Positions 8,347 to 17,647 are shown, counted from the first letter of the stretch. The stretch is DNA of 64,000 bases from Sporobacter sp942492735 (GCA_942492735.1 OW818648.1:1240001-1304000); one strand, 5' to 3'. Translations and numbers: made by a program. The notes: generated from the sequence alone by a model not told the origin.

Positions 8347-9456
8347 GTGGGAAAATTTGATGATCTGGTTTTCACTATTCCCCAAGAGTTCCATAAGTGG
8401 TATGGCTTTGCGTCACCCCGCGGCTTCTTCCGCGGCACCACGATGATGCCCAAGGCAAAGCTCTACATGGACTTCACCTCAATAACGAAGGAGCTCCCAA
8501 TGGAGGTGCCTCATACGCATCACGCCGTTGATGAGTATATTGTCTTTACGGGCGCTGACATGAACAATTTCTTTGAGTTCGATGCCGAAGTTGACATCTG
8601 GCTTGGTGACGACCCGCAGAGGATGGAAATGTTCACCCTCACGCAGCCCACCATCATCCGAATTCCGCCCAAACTCTATCACTGTCCCATCAATTTCAGA
8701 CGGATCACCAAACCCATCGTCTTCTCTGCTGTCTATCTTGACGGCGACTGGTCCAAGGTTACCCCGACAGTCAATGCTGAGGGCGTTGAGGAGTTTAGGT
8801 ATGATGGCGCTGGCGTTCGCCGCTGTGTAAAGGATCGCGCCAAGGAGTGCATCTACTGCGGTCAATGCTTCTCGGAAAAAATGAAGGAGTTTGCGGAAAA
8901 CGCCAAAAACGATGATACCCCGCCGCCTCAAAATGAACTGCTTGCGCCGTATTACGAAATGAACAAACTGCCGCGCACTGGCAAATTCGACAAGTATGTC
9001 TATGCTTTTAAACCCGAATATCACGACGATCCGAGATTCCTCAGCCCGCGGGCCGGCTTCAGAGGCACGAGCGAAATGGAAGAATCCAAGCTGCGGTACC
9101 TTTACGATATCGTGCAGAAGGAGTGTACGGTCGGAGAGCTGCATATGCACCATGCCGTTGAGGAATATCTGATGTTTACCGGCGCGGATATCACCTATTT
9201 CTTTGAGTTCGACGCCGAAATTGAGGTTCAGCTTGGTGAGGACCCCGATCATATGGAGACCTATACGATCACTGAGCCAACGGTGATCCGCATTCCGCCT
9301 AAAATGTGGCACGGCCCTGTCACCTTCAAGCGTGTCGGTGCGCCCATCAACTTCATGCCCTTTTATCCATCAGGCAATTACGGCAGAATTGTCCGCGAGC
9401 TCAAACCCGACGGCACCCCGGCGTATATCTATAAGGGCACCGATCTCCCGAAATAA
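8347..9456 (+). CDS. Tandem double-cupin protein with a four-Cys linker
   Basis: A 369-residue protein made of two homologous cupin halves. Each has a metal-site pattern: half 1 THHAVDEYIVFTGAD with a later His112; half 2 MHHAVEEYLMFTGAD with a matching His in PPKMWHG. Both also share RGFFRGT/RAGFRGT openings and FFEFDAE. Between them lies Cys160 and then Cys168-x2-Cys171-x2-Cys174, a spacing more typical of an Fe-S or zinc site than of cupins. The start is GTG with AAAGGAG upstream. It stands alone between the iron-uptake locus and a flavodoxin-ferredoxin gene. The enzymatic role is unknown; a metal-dependent isomerase, lyase or ligand sensor are all possible. Confidence 0.75.
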   Translation: MGKFDDLVFTIPQEFHKWYGFASPRGFFRGTTMMPKAKLYMDFTSITKELPMEVPHTHHAVDEYIVFTGADMNNFFEFDAEVDIWLGDDPQRMEMFTLTQPTIIRIPPKLYHCPINFRRITKPIVFSAVYLDGDWSKVTPTVNAEGVEEFRYDGAGVRRCVKDRAKECIYCGQCFSEKMKEFAENAKNDDTPPPQNELLAPYYEMNKLPRTGKFDKYVYAFKPEYHDDPRFLSPRAGFRGTSEMEESKLRYLYDIVQKECTVGELHMHHAVEEYLMFTGADITYFFEFDAEIEVQLGEDPDHMETYTITEPTVIRIPPKMWHGPVTFKRVGAPINFMPFYPSGNYGRIVRELKPDGTPAYIYKGTDLPK

Positions 9457-9513
9457 ATGCGGTTAGGCGTAATATTCGTAAAATCAAGCGCTGCATATGA
9501 TTTAGCACAAAAA

Positions 9514-9541
9514 CAAGAGCACATCGAATGGTGTGCTCTTG
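9514..9541. terminator. Bidirectional terminator between cupin and flavodoxin-ferredoxin genes
   Basis: CAAGAGCACA.. pairs with ..TGTGCTCTTG around a short loop. On the minus strand it is followed by TTTTTG, so it ends the 9618-10370 gene well; on the plus strand the tail is weaker (CTATTATG). Confidence 0.65.
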
Positions 9542-9617
9542 CTATTATGAGATGATTTTGAGGTTGCTCTTGGTATGGCTCCAGTCGGGTGTTTATGTAA
9601 TTTCCCCAGCTTTATAT

Positions 9618-10370
9618 CTAAGGTTCTTCTGTATTGAAATACCGCGGTTTGCCTTTTGAATTATTCTTATATTCAATAGCCGCGCTTGGACACCCGCAGA
9701 TACACGCCATGCAGTGTGTGCAGCATTTCCCCCACAGGGGCTTCCCGCCGACAAGCTTAATGTTGTCAAGAGGGCAGAGCCCCGCGCATTTGCCGCAGCC
9801 GATACAGGCGTCCGTCGAATAGAACCCTTTGGCTTTGACAAAAAACCTATAGAAAACAGCATTGACGATGCCGCTTTTTTGTCTGTCGATGAACGTCACT
9901 TTTTCATGCGGCAGTGCCTGACCTTTTTTAATGCATTCTGCAACGGCAAGAATACGGGGAATTGCTTTTTTAATGATTGCTTTCGCTTGCAGCGTATCAG
10001 GCACTTCAAACATGGCGACATAATTTTCAGGCATGACGATACCGGCAAGCCCTAAAAAGTAAAACTTCTTATCAATGCATAATTTCTTGGCATAATGCGC
10101 CGCATTGCCGGGCTCACCGCCGCAGGTCAGGACAAAATAGGCCTTATTACTTCCCGTGAAGCGTGTTTTTCTGATGAACGCATTAACAATCCTCGGAATC
10201 CTCCAGCCGTATGTCGGACACACAAACACAAACGGTTCAACAGAGTGGATTAACTCCTTGCTGCCGTCTTTCAGGAGATCTTTAATAGAAACTATTTTGT
10301 CGCCTGTAACCAATCCAATCATCTGCGCCGTATAGCGGCTATTGCCGGTGCCGCTGAAATATAGAATCAT
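9618..10370 (-). CDS. EFR1-family flavodoxin-ferredoxin protein
   Basis: A 250-residue soluble electron carrier. The N-terminal flavodoxin-like half begins MILYFSGTGNSRYTA, the FMN-phosphate loop. The C-terminal part carries two ferredoxin motifs, CIGCGKCAGLCP and CTHCMACICGCP, enough for two [4Fe-4S] clusters. Such proteins pass low-potential electrons to oxidoreductases in clostridia. It is monocistronic here. It could serve as a redox partner for nearby anaerobic enzymes (AOR, GRE activation), but nothing in the sequence fixes a partner. Confidence 0.88.
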   Translation of the reverse strand: MILYFSGTGNSRYTAQMIGLVTGDKIVSIKDLLKDGSKELIHSVEPFVFVCPTYGWRIPRIVNAFIRKTRFTGSNKAYFVLTCGGEPGNAAHYAKKLCIDKKFYFLGLAGIVMPENYVAMFEVPDTLQAKAIIKKAIPRILAVAECIKKGQALPHEKVTFIDRQKSGIVNAVFYRFFVKAKGFYSTDACIGCGKCAGLCPLDNIKLVGGKPLWGKCCTHCMACICGCPSAAIEYKNNSKGKPRYFNTEEP

Positions 10371-10526
10371 ATTGGCCTCCTGGGTTCGTTCTTAATATCT
10401 TTTTATCATCGACAAATACGAATTATACTGTGAAAGCATTTGACATCCAATATTTTGTTAAGTTAAAATAAGTTTACTAGAGATTATGAGAATTTGTCAA
10501 TTTTGACTTTGTGGGAGAGAAGACGA

Positions 10527-12197
10527 ATGATAAAGAAGGTCGCTTTTTTACTTTTGGCAGTCGCTTTACTTTTTATGACTGGTATCAATGTGGCAGCAAT
10601 ATCAGCAGCTGACGCAATTTCGCAAATCAAGACAACTGCGGAAGAGGGCGAGTATCGGTTTATGCTTGTTGATAAAGCGGGTATAACAGACGAAATCAGA
10701 AATGATTTGGCGGAGAATGATGATATTTATCTTGGCGACACGCCAATCGGTTCGGTAAAAGTCATTGTTCTGGACGCGGATACCGGAAAACCGGTTAAAG
10801 ACGCCGAATGCATGCTGTCGTTTTCCTCATCAAGATATACGGTGAATACAGATGGCAGCCATACGCAGATTGCCAATCCGTTTCTGCTTTTTGACCTGGG
10901 TAGGACGCCTGATAATGGCGAAATCATGTTTACCGATACATACTTCTATACGACAGACCTTATTGAGCCGGGCAGCGCACCCTATGCCGAAAGCCTGGGT
11001 GTCTTCCTCGCGAATATTGTTGATGAGGATCCTGAAATTGCATTTGATTATAATGCGCAGCCGTATTTTGCAACGTCTGAACCCGAGCTTTTTCAGACGT
11101 TCGTCAGCAAGCTGAATGGACAAGCCTCACTGAAATTCGGTGAACTAAAAGCGATCGTCAAAGAATTGATGGGAGACAGGTACAACGAAATTATTAGGAA
11201 CCTATTTAATGATGATTTTGCTGTATTCAGCAATAACGTCATTGTCAAGGTATCTGACGATCCGCAGTTCGACAAACTGATAAGTAGCGGAAAGCAGCAA
11301 TTGACAATAGGTGAATTACGTACATATATAGATGACAACAGGGATCTTTTTGACAAATATGTTGCCGCCCGTTATTTTTCCGATTTCGGCGGGTTCGAGC
11401 CCAATTATGTATTTGACCACAATCCTGAATATGACTTTATACGCACCTATAAAGACGGCACCACGAAAAGTGAGACCGACAATGCTTATTTGGGAATGTA
11501 TATTTTCGATTATAGCTATAATGACAGCTCAGCCGGAACGGGTTATGCGATCCACTCGAGCAGCTTCACATACAAAACATACGTTTATGCCGACGGCTAT
11601 AAAGAAGGGTTGTCAATCGGGTCGTACATTCACCAGGACCATGTTGATAAAGATGTCGCGATTAAGGTATATCTTTCTAAGGATGTCAGCCCCTTTGTCG
11701 CTTACGATAAAACCAATGCGCTCTTTGGTGCTTTAGTCGATACAGACAGTAACCCGATTGCCGGCGCGACGATTAAAATACAAAATACAGATTATAAGGC
11801 CGTCACCAATAAGGATGGATATTTCGGTTTGACCAATTTGAAATTAAGCGATAAGGAAATAAAGCTGACAATTATCAGTCCTGAAAACGGCGAGGAAATT
11901 GCCGCGGCCGCCATCATTGACGGGAAAAAATACGCACTCGATAATATCCCTGTCGATCTGACCGGTGAAGACGGCATATACCAAATAGAACTTGTAAAAG
12001 GTATGTCTGCAGCCGGCAGTGGATTCGAAATCAGCACACTGATGCTCATTTTGATTGCTGTGGTTGTCGTTATTATGATAGTCGTCATCGTTGTTATCAT
12101 TGCAGCGAAGAAAAAGAAAAACCAGGTCTGCAGAAATTGCGGTGCACCGCTGAAGCCCAGCGCTATATTCTGTGACAACTGTGGTCAACGCGTATAG
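10527..12197 (+). CDS. Secreted, membrane-anchored protein with Ig-like repeats and cytosolic zinc ribbon
   Basis: A 556-residue protein of unknown function. It begins with a signal sequence (MIKKVAFLLLAVALLFMTGI). A long extracellular region follows with a carboxypeptidase-regulatory-like fold near the start (VKVIVLDADTGKPVKDAECMLSF) and another around residues 410-470 (GALVDTDSNPIAGATIKIQN). A single very hydrophobic helix comes next, then KKKK. The protein ends with a small cytoplasmic zinc ribbon, CRNCGAPLKPSAIFCDNCGQ. The start at 10527 is preceded by GGGAGAG; the upstream extension would break the signal peptide. The layout suggests an outside-to-inside sensor or anchor. It is monocistronic with a strong terminator. 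Confidence 0.7.
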   Translation: MIKKVAFLLLAVALLFMTGINVAAISAADAISQIKTTAEEGEYRFMLVDKAGITDEIRNDLAENDDIYLGDTPIGSVKVIVLDADTGKPVKDAECMLSFSSSRYTVNTDGSHTQIANPFLLFDLGRTPDNGEIMFTDTYFYTTDLIEPGSAPYAESLGVFLANIVDEDPEIAFDYNAQPYFATSEPELFQTFVSKLNGQASLKFGELKAIVKELMGDRYNEIIRNLFNDDFAVFSNNVIVKVSDDPQFDKLISSGKQQLTIGELRTYIDDNRDLFDKYVAARYFSDFGGFEPNYVFDHNPEYDFIRTYKDGTTKSETDNAYLGMYIFDYSYNDSSAGTGYAIHSSSFTYKTYVYADGYKEGLSIGSYIHQDHVDKDVAIKVYLSKDVSPFVAYDKTNALFGALVDTDSNPIAGATIKIQNTDYKAVTNKDGYFGLTNLKLSDKEIKLTIISPENGEEIAAAAIIDGKKYALDNIPVDLTGEDGIYQIELVKGMSAAGSGFEISTLMLILIAVVVVIMIVVIVVIIAAKKKKNQVCRNCGAPLKPSAIFCDNCGQRV

Positions 12198-12229
12198 CCG
12201 AATAAGATAATCCATTGTGCTGCGAACTT

Positions 12230-12277
12230 GATTTAGGGCGGTTTATGTTTCATTATAAACCGCCCTAAATCTATTTT
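12230..12277 (+). terminator. Strong intrinsic terminator
   Basis: GATTTAGGGCGGTTTAT and ATAAACCGCCCTAAATC form a 17-bp stem around GTTTCATT, followed by TATTTTTTG. It ends the zinc-ribbon protein transcript. Confidence 0.85.
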
Positions 12278-12344
12278 TTGACTGTATGTTTAAACGTCCG
12301 GATGATACCCCGATTCGTACGAATATACAAAATTTCAATAATCG

Positions 12345-12373
12345 TTGACAACATTTTTTACACGTAATACAAT
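12345..12373 (+). promoter_or_regulatory. Sigma-A-type promoter of the PrpD-GRE operon
   Basis: TTGACA at 12345-12350, a 17-base spacer, then TACAAT at 12368-12373. This is a near-perfect vegetative promoter about 130 bases ahead of the MmgE/PrpD start. The leader between holds no other gene. Confidence 0.75.
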
Positions 12374-12504
12374 CTTAACGTGAGGGAAATTCTCGCGTGG
12401 TGATCCTAAATACTGCCAAAATATACGCTGTTTTTGAGTATTAAAAGCTCAATCGTCGTCATAAATCTCATATCATACTCAGTATAATCAGGGGGGAATA
12501 AAAT

Positions 12505-13890
12505 TTGGATGCCAGTAATTTGTTTGCTAAGAATTTTTTTGAAGTAAAATTTGAGGACTTGCCAGCTAAGGCCGTTGAAGAGACGAAAAAGCAGGTATTG
12601 GATTTCATCGGGGTGGCGCTTGGCGGCTACGGACAAGCCGGCGCGAAGGAAATCAGGGAACTGGCGATAGAATGGGGTGGCGCACCGCAGGCGACGATAT
12701 TCAGCTGCGGCGTTAAGGTCCCGGCACCGAATGCGGCGCAGGCGAATGCCACAATGGTCCATTCTCTGGACTTTGACGATGTGCACGAGGCGGCAATTAT
12801 GCACCCCGGCGTCGTCACCATATCGACTGCACTCGCTTTGGCGGAACACAAGGGTGGTCTATCAGGCAAGGAATTTATTCAGGCGGTCGCCGTCGGTGGC
12901 GATATGATCAGCCGGATGGGACTCGCAACGCGCCCGGGGGACAACGTCCATAAATACGGCTGGCATTTAACAACCTTAAATGGCTACATGACATCGGCAG
13001 CTGTCGCCAGCAAGGTTATGGGTCTTACTGAAGATGAAATGATAAATGCCATCGGCATCGGCTATCATCAGTCGTCCGGAAACGGTCAGGCTGTCAAGGA
13101 CGGCGTCCTGACGAAGCGCCTTGGCCCCGGCTTTGCCGTCCGCGGCGGTATACAGGCGGCGATGCTGGCGCAAAAAGGCGTCACAGGCGCAAAAAACAGC
13201 ATGGAAGGCGTACAGGGCTTCTATTATGTCTATCATGGCAACTGCTACTCACGGGATATTCTCGTCGGCGATTTGGGCAAACGCTTTGAGAGCGAAAACA
13301 TCTCCATCAAGCCGTACCCGTGCTGCCGCGGCACACATCCGACAATTGATGCGACACTCATCCTTGTCAATGAGAATGACATATCGCCCGATAACGTCGA
13401 GAGCATAAAAATCTGGGCCGGCAGAGGGACGCTGGACCTGCTTGCATTGCCGCTGGAAGTCAAGGCAAAGCCGCGCAATTTTGTCGACAGTCAGTTCAGT
13501 CTCATCTGGGGCTGCGCCACTGCCATCGCGAACAAGCGCGTGACACTGTCAAGCTATACCGAGACAGCCATCAAGGATCAGACAGTTCTGGACGTCGCGG
13601 CAAAGGTCAGTGTGGAGTATGACCCAAAATTCGATACCGGCGGACTTGAGCCCGTGTACATAGAAATCAAGATGAAAGACGGCAAAGTCTATTCCAAGCT
13701 GATGGAGACAGCGACAGGGTCCCCCGAAAAGCCGGCCACGTTTGATGAATGTATCACCAAATTTAATGGCTGTATCGAGTTCTCCTCGCGGCCAATGCCG
13801 AAAGAGAACGCCGAAAAAGTCATCGCGATGGTCAAAGAGCTTGAGAAGGTCGATGATATCAGGGAACTGATCAAGCTGCTTGTCTGGTAA
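12505..13890 (+). CDS. MmgE/PrpD family protein
   Basis: A 461-residue member of the 2-methylcitrate dehydratase / aconitate decarboxylase superfamily. Family landmarks are VLDFIGVALGGYG near the N-terminus, HSLDFDDVHEAAIMHPG (the conserved Asp-Asp-x-His segment), and KPYPCCRGTHPTIDA in the second half. These enzymes dehydrate, decarboxylate or epimerise polycarboxylates without Fe-S clusters. The start is TTG at 12505, the only choice with a ribosome site (GGGGGG, 8 bases upstream). It is the first gene of an operon with two dehydrogenases, a metallo-hydrolase and a GRE, so it should act on an intermediate of that pathway. The substrate is not known. Confidence 0.88.
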   Translation: MDASNLFAKNFFEVKFEDLPAKAVEETKKQVLDFIGVALGGYGQAGAKEIRELAIEWGGAPQATIFSCGVKVPAPNAAQANATMVHSLDFDDVHEAAIMHPGVVTISTALALAEHKGGLSGKEFIQAVAVGGDMISRMGLATRPGDNVHKYGWHLTTLNGYMTSAAVASKVMGLTEDEMINAIGIGYHQSSGNGQAVKDGVLTKRLGPGFAVRGGIQAAMLAQKGVTGAKNSMEGVQGFYYVYHGNCYSRDILVGDLGKRFESENISIKPYPCCRGTHPTIDATLILVNENDISPDNVESIKIWAGRGTLDLLALPLEVKAKPRNFVDSQFSLIWGCATAIANKRVTLSSYTETAIKDQTVLDVAAKVSVEYDPKFDTGGLEPVYIEIKMKDGKVYSKLMETATGSPEKPATFDECITKFNGCIEFSSRPMPKENAEKVIAMVKELEKVDDIRELIKLLVW

Positions 13891-13974
13891 AAAGCCAACG
13901 CACCAGCCCAGCAAAGGTAAACACAGCCAAACATGTTTATATATTGAACTAAATAATAATTAGGAGGCATCACT

Positions 13975-15084
13975 ATGGATATCCCAAAGACAAGTAAGGC
14001 AATGGTACTCACCAAGTTTTGCGAGCCGCTTGAACTGTTGGACATTCCCGTTCCTGAGCTGAAGCATGGTGACATGCTGGTCAAAGTCAAACTCGCCAGC
14101 GTCTGCGGCACGGACGTACACCTTGCACGCGACGAGCTGAGCATGCATCCGCCCACACCAATCATCATGGGCCACGAGACTGTTGGCGAGATATACTATC
14201 TGCCCGAATGCATCAAGACTGACGTGACCGGAACACCTGTCAAGGCGGGCGACCGCATCATGTGGTCACACTTATTCGATGGTACCTGCTACTCCTGCAA
14301 GGTTTTACACGAACCGGTCATGTGTGAGCACAGCCGCGGTTACGGTTTCTCCAACGCTGCTGAGCTTCGCGGCGGCTACGCCGAGTACGAGGTCATTCTC
14401 GCCGGTACGGACTTCATTCGCATCCCTGATGACGTCACCGCAGAAGAGGCTGTCGGCGCCTGCTGTGCCGGTCGCACTGTTGTTAACGCATTCGATAAGC
14501 TTTATGCCTGCGGCGGTATCCATCAGGGTGACACTGTTGTTGTCACCGGCGTTGGCCCCGTTGGCTTGTACTCCATCGTGATGGCGGCTCAATCCGGTGC
14601 CTCGAAAATTATCGCCGTGGACATCAGCGAAAACCGCCTCGAGTTCGCCAGAAAATGGGGCGCGACAGATGTCGTCAACTCCAAGGATCATCCGGACTAT
14701 GCTGAACGCGTGAAGTTCATCCGCAACCTCTGCGGTGGCCGCGGCGCGGACGTTATTATCGAGTGTTCCGGAGTCCTCCCAGTGTTCTCGGAAAATCTCG
14801 ACATCCTGGCTAACCCGTCTAAGTATCTTATTATAGGCCAGACGAGTGACAAGTCCGTGCCAATCGTCCCGAACAAGTTAATGGACCACAACGCGATTGT
14901 CATCGGCAGCAAAAGCGGCGATATCCGCCATTACATCAAGTGCCTCAAATTTATCCAGGCCAATAAGGGCAAATATCCATTCGGCGAGATCATCTCCAAA
15001 AAGTATAAGCTCGAGGACGCCAATCAGGCGCTTGCCGACATGCGTTCCGGCATCGCCCTCAAGGCGGCGCTGGTCAACGACTGA
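13975..15084 (+). CDS. Zinc-dependent alcohol dehydrogenase (MDR family)
   Basis: A 369-residue medium-chain dehydrogenase. Catalytic zinc ligands are seen in VCGTD and GHE; the NAD-binding loop is TGVGPVGLYSIVMA with an acidic VDIS after strand 2, favouring NAD(H). The structural-zinc lobe is atypical: the first Cys of the C-x2-C-x2-C pattern is Asp (DGTCYSC), while its paralogue at 23593 has all four. AGGAGG precedes the ATG. It follows the PrpD gene by 84 bases and precedes an aldehyde dehydrogenase, so alcohol-to-aldehyde oxidation (or the reverse) is likely. Substrate unknown. Confidence 0.88.
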   Translation: MDIPKTSKAMVLTKFCEPLELLDIPVPELKHGDMLVKVKLASVCGTDVHLARDELSMHPPTPIIMGHETVGEIYYLPECIKTDVTGTPVKAGDRIMWSHLFDGTCYSCKVLHEPVMCEHSRGYGFSNAAELRGGYAEYEVILAGTDFIRIPDDVTAEEAVGACCAGRTVVNAFDKLYACGGIHQGDTVVVTGVGPVGLYSIVMAAQSGASKIIAVDISENRLEFARKWGATDVVNSKDHPDYAERVKFIRNLCGGRGADVIIECSGVLPVFSENLDILANPSKYLIIGQTSDKSVPIVPNKLMDHNAIVIGSKSGDIRHYIKCLKFIQANKGKYPFGEIISKKYKLEDANQALADMRSGIALKAALVND

Positions 15085-15094
15085 TAAAAACAGC

Positions 15095-15141
15095 AAACCG
15101 GCGATATGGCAAACACTGCAGCTGCCGGGTATCGCCGGTTT
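15095..15141 (+). other. Intergenic hairpin between the alcohol and aldehyde dehydrogenase genes
   Basis: AAACCGGCGATA at 15095-15106 is fully complementary to TATCGCCGGTTT at 15130-15141. No T-run follows, so it is more likely a transcript-stability or processing element than a terminator. The remaining 185 bases up to the next gene show no gene or clear promoter. Confidence 0.45.
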
Positions 15142-15326
15142 AAGCAATAACGAGATCTTAAGCGATAGCCTGACGGGGCGTCTGCTGCGTGATCAATCTG
15201 CATAGCCAACACAACCTGTGCCAGCTGCCCAAAAGAATAATGTGCAATTGCCTGACGGTGCCTTTGTATCATGACCATTAAACGGGTGCATGACAATAGC
15301 CCCGAATTTATCAGGAGGTTCATATT

Positions 15327-16781
15327 ATGATTTACGGTCATTTAAAAATGTGGATAAACGGAGAATGGGTGGATGCCGCGTCCGGCAAGACATTCTCCAC
15401 GATCAACGTCACAACAGGCGAAATACTCGGTACAGCGCCGCTGGCCGATAAGGCCGATGTTGATAAGGCCGTCGCTGCCGCCCGCGCTGCATTCCCAATT
15501 TGGGCGGATAAGACACCCGGTCAGCGCAGCAATATTGTGGCCAGCATCGCCGACCACATCAGGAAGCACGCCAAGGAACTGGCTGAGCTGGACGCCTTGG
15601 AGCACGGCCTCCCCGCGCACCTCGCCATCGGCCCTACGATGGGCGCCGCCGGTAACTTCGAGCAGGCCGCCGCTTATGCGCGCCACCTTGAAGGCCATGC
15701 CATTCCATCCAATAATGACAGAATGTACAGCCTTGAGCGCGTGCCGGTCGGCGTATGCGCATTGATTACCCCGTGGAATATGCCATTCTTTCTCATGGCG
15801 CAGAAGGTTGCCCTATCCATATCAGCCGGCAACGCCTGCGTTTTGAAGGTGCCCAGTATCAACGCAATTACCTCATTGAAATTTGCCGAGATACTTGCAG
15901 AGGTGGAAGGCCTCCCGAAAGGCGTCGTCAATATTATCACAGGCCCGGGCGGCACGATCGGTACCTACATGGCGTCTCATCCCGACGTGGACTGTGTCGG
16001 CTTCACCGGCAGTACCGAGACCGGCATTTCGATCATGCAGGCGGCTGCCCCGACGCTGAAAAAGCTCATCATGGAGCTCGGCGGCAAGAACCCTGCCATC
16101 ATTTTCCCAGACGCCAACCTTGACCGCGCGGTCGAGATTCTGGCGCACCACCAGTTCCATAACTGCGGTCAGGCCTGCGGTTCGCCGGGTCGGTACTACA
16201 TCCATGAGAGCGTCTACGATGCGTTCCTGGAGAAATACTTAAACCACGCCAAACACCTTGTTGTCGGTGATCCGCTCGATCAGAAGACCAATATGGGGCC
16301 GCTTGTGAGCCGTGAGCATTTCAATAAGGTTATGAGCTATATCGATTCCGGTATCAAGGAAGGCGCGACGCTTACGCTTGGCAGCAAGGCGCTCACAGGT
16401 CCGGGCTTTGACAAGGGTAATTTCATTCCGCCGACGGTTTTTACAGACGTCACACCCGACATGCAGATATACAAGGAAGAAATTTTCGGGCCTGTCGCCG
16501 TCATGATGAAGTGGAACGACGAGGACGAGATGATGCGCCTGGCCAATGACAACACTTATGGCCTCACCGCATCGATCTGGACAAAGAATATAGCCCATGC
16601 TTTAAAGCTTGGAAAAAAGCTGACCGTCGGCACCTTCTCCGTCAACTCCCACAATTTTATCGCGGCCGAAGCCCCCTGGGGTGGTGTACGCCAGAGCGGT
16701 GTCGGCGGCAAGGAAGGCGGCTACCAGGGCGTTCTCGAATACACCGAGCAGAAGATGATCACCATCTGCCTCATAGAGTAA
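15327..16781 (+). CDS. Aldehyde dehydrogenase family protein
   Basis: A 484-residue NAD(P)-dependent aldehyde dehydrogenase. Visible landmarks are ITPWNMPFF (substrate tunnel Asn), the cofactor loop FTGSTETG, the catalytic Glu in MELGGKNPA, and the nucleophile Cys in CGQACGSPGR. The C-terminal EEIFGPV block is also present. It would turn an aldehyde into a free acid. AGGAGG lies ahead of the ATG. It sits between the alcohol dehydrogenase and an MBL-fold hydrolase in the same direction, suggesting consecutive alcohol, aldehyde and acid steps. The native aldehyde is unknown. Confidence 0.93.
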   Translation: MIYGHLKMWINGEWVDAASGKTFSTINVTTGEILGTAPLADKADVDKAVAAARAAFPIWADKTPGQRSNIVASIADHIRKHAKELAELDALEHGLPAHLAIGPTMGAAGNFEQAAAYARHLEGHAIPSNNDRMYSLERVPVGVCALITPWNMPFFLMAQKVALSISAGNACVLKVPSINAITSLKFAEILAEVEGLPKGVVNIITGPGGTIGTYMASHPDVDCVGFTGSTETGISIMQAAAPTLKKLIMELGGKNPAIIFPDANLDRAVEILAHHQFHNCGQACGSPGRYYIHESVYDAFLEKYLNHAKHLVVGDPLDQKTNMGPLVSREHFNKVMSYIDSGIKEGATLTLGSKALTGPGFDKGNFIPPTVFTDVTPDMQIYKEEIFGPVAVMMKWNDEDEMMRLANDNTYGLTASIWTKNIAHALKLGKKLTVGTFSVNSHNFIAAEAPWGGVRQSGVGGKEGGYQGVLEYTEQKMITICLIE

Positions 16782-16802
16782 TCAAATTCGGAGGTTAACA
16801 AT

Positions 16803-17540
16803 ATGAAACTCTACTGCATTCAGGTCGGCGCTTTCAAGCTCCCGAGAGGCTTTGTCGCGGCGAGATGTAAAGACGCGAATGTGCTCACGATCATGCCGAT
16901 TTACGTCTACCTCATAGAACACCCGAAAGGGCTCGTTCTGGTAGACACGGGGCAGTCCTACGCCCTGCGTGATGAGAATACCGTCATGGAGGAGCAGGAC
17001 ACGATTATCCACAAGCTGGCGAAGCTCGGCTACAAGACGGACGATATCAAATATATCGTGATGAGTCATCTGCACCTTGACCATTCAGGTTATATGAACG
17101 ATTTTCCCAATGCGACCTTCATTGTCCGCAAAGAGGAACTGAAGGCAGCGTGGTGGCCGGAGGCCTGTGAGGGCGGTTATGTTTTCCCGACCTTCGAGAA
17201 GACCCGCAAATACAAGTTCATAGAGCCCGGCGATGACGAGACATATGACATCTTCATGGACGGCACGATCGTGCTCATCGACACACGGGGCCATTCACGG
17301 GGACATCAATCCGTTGTACTCAATTTGCCCAAAACGGGGAAAACGGTTCTCATCAATGACGCGGCGCCGATCAAGGAAGTCATGGAGCGGACACTTCTCC
17401 CCGGCACCTGCACAGACAATTGGCAGGCGATCCGCTCGGTACAGAAGCTCGTGCATATGTCGGAGTGCGGCTACAAGATGATCTATGCCCACGATCCCGA
17501 TAATCTGCCTGAGAAGAATTTCCCCGAGTATTTTGATTGA
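16803..17540 (+). CDS. MBL-fold metallo-hydrolase (N-acyl homoserine lactonase-like)
   Basis: A 245-residue metallo-beta-lactamase-fold hydrolase. The dinuclear metal motif is HLHLDHSG (HxHxDH), with further expected ligands in DTRGHSRGH and INDAAP. The overall layout matches the AhlD/AiiA lactonase branch, including VLVDTGQS before the metal site. Its start is 21 bases after the aldehyde dehydrogenase, with GGAGG upstream, so the two are co-translated. In this catabolic operon opening a lactone or cleaving an ester is more likely than quorum quenching; that is inference. Confidence 0.85.
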   Translation: MKLYCIQVGAFKLPRGFVAARCKDANVLTIMPIYVYLIEHPKGLVLVDTGQSYALRDENTVMEEQDTIIHKLAKLGYKTDDIKYIVMSHLHLDHSGYMNDFPNATFIVRKEELKAAWWPEACEGGYVFPTFEKTRKYKFIEPGDDETYDIFMDGTIVLIDTRGHSRGHQSVVLNLPKTGKTVLINDAAPIKEVMERTLLPGTCTDNWQAIRSVQKLVHMSECGYKMIYAHDPDNLPEKNFPEYFD

Positions 17541-17571
17541 TGTATCAATAGCAAACTTCTTAAATAGAATG

Positions 17572-17617
17572 ATACACCGGTTTATCCTGAAATGACGGCT
17601 TAAACCGGTGTATTTTA
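17572..17617 (+). terminator. Hairpin with short T-tract ahead of the GRE gene
   Basis: ATACACCGGTTTA and TAAACCGGTGTAT form a 13-bp perfect stem followed by TTTT. It lies between the MBL-hydrolase and GRE genes. It may reduce read-through into the GRE, act as an mRNA processing point, or mark a separate transcript. No clear promoter is seen after it. Confidence 0.6.
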
Positions 17618-17647
17618 AAAGCGTTATATTAGAAAGGCGGTTTTAAA

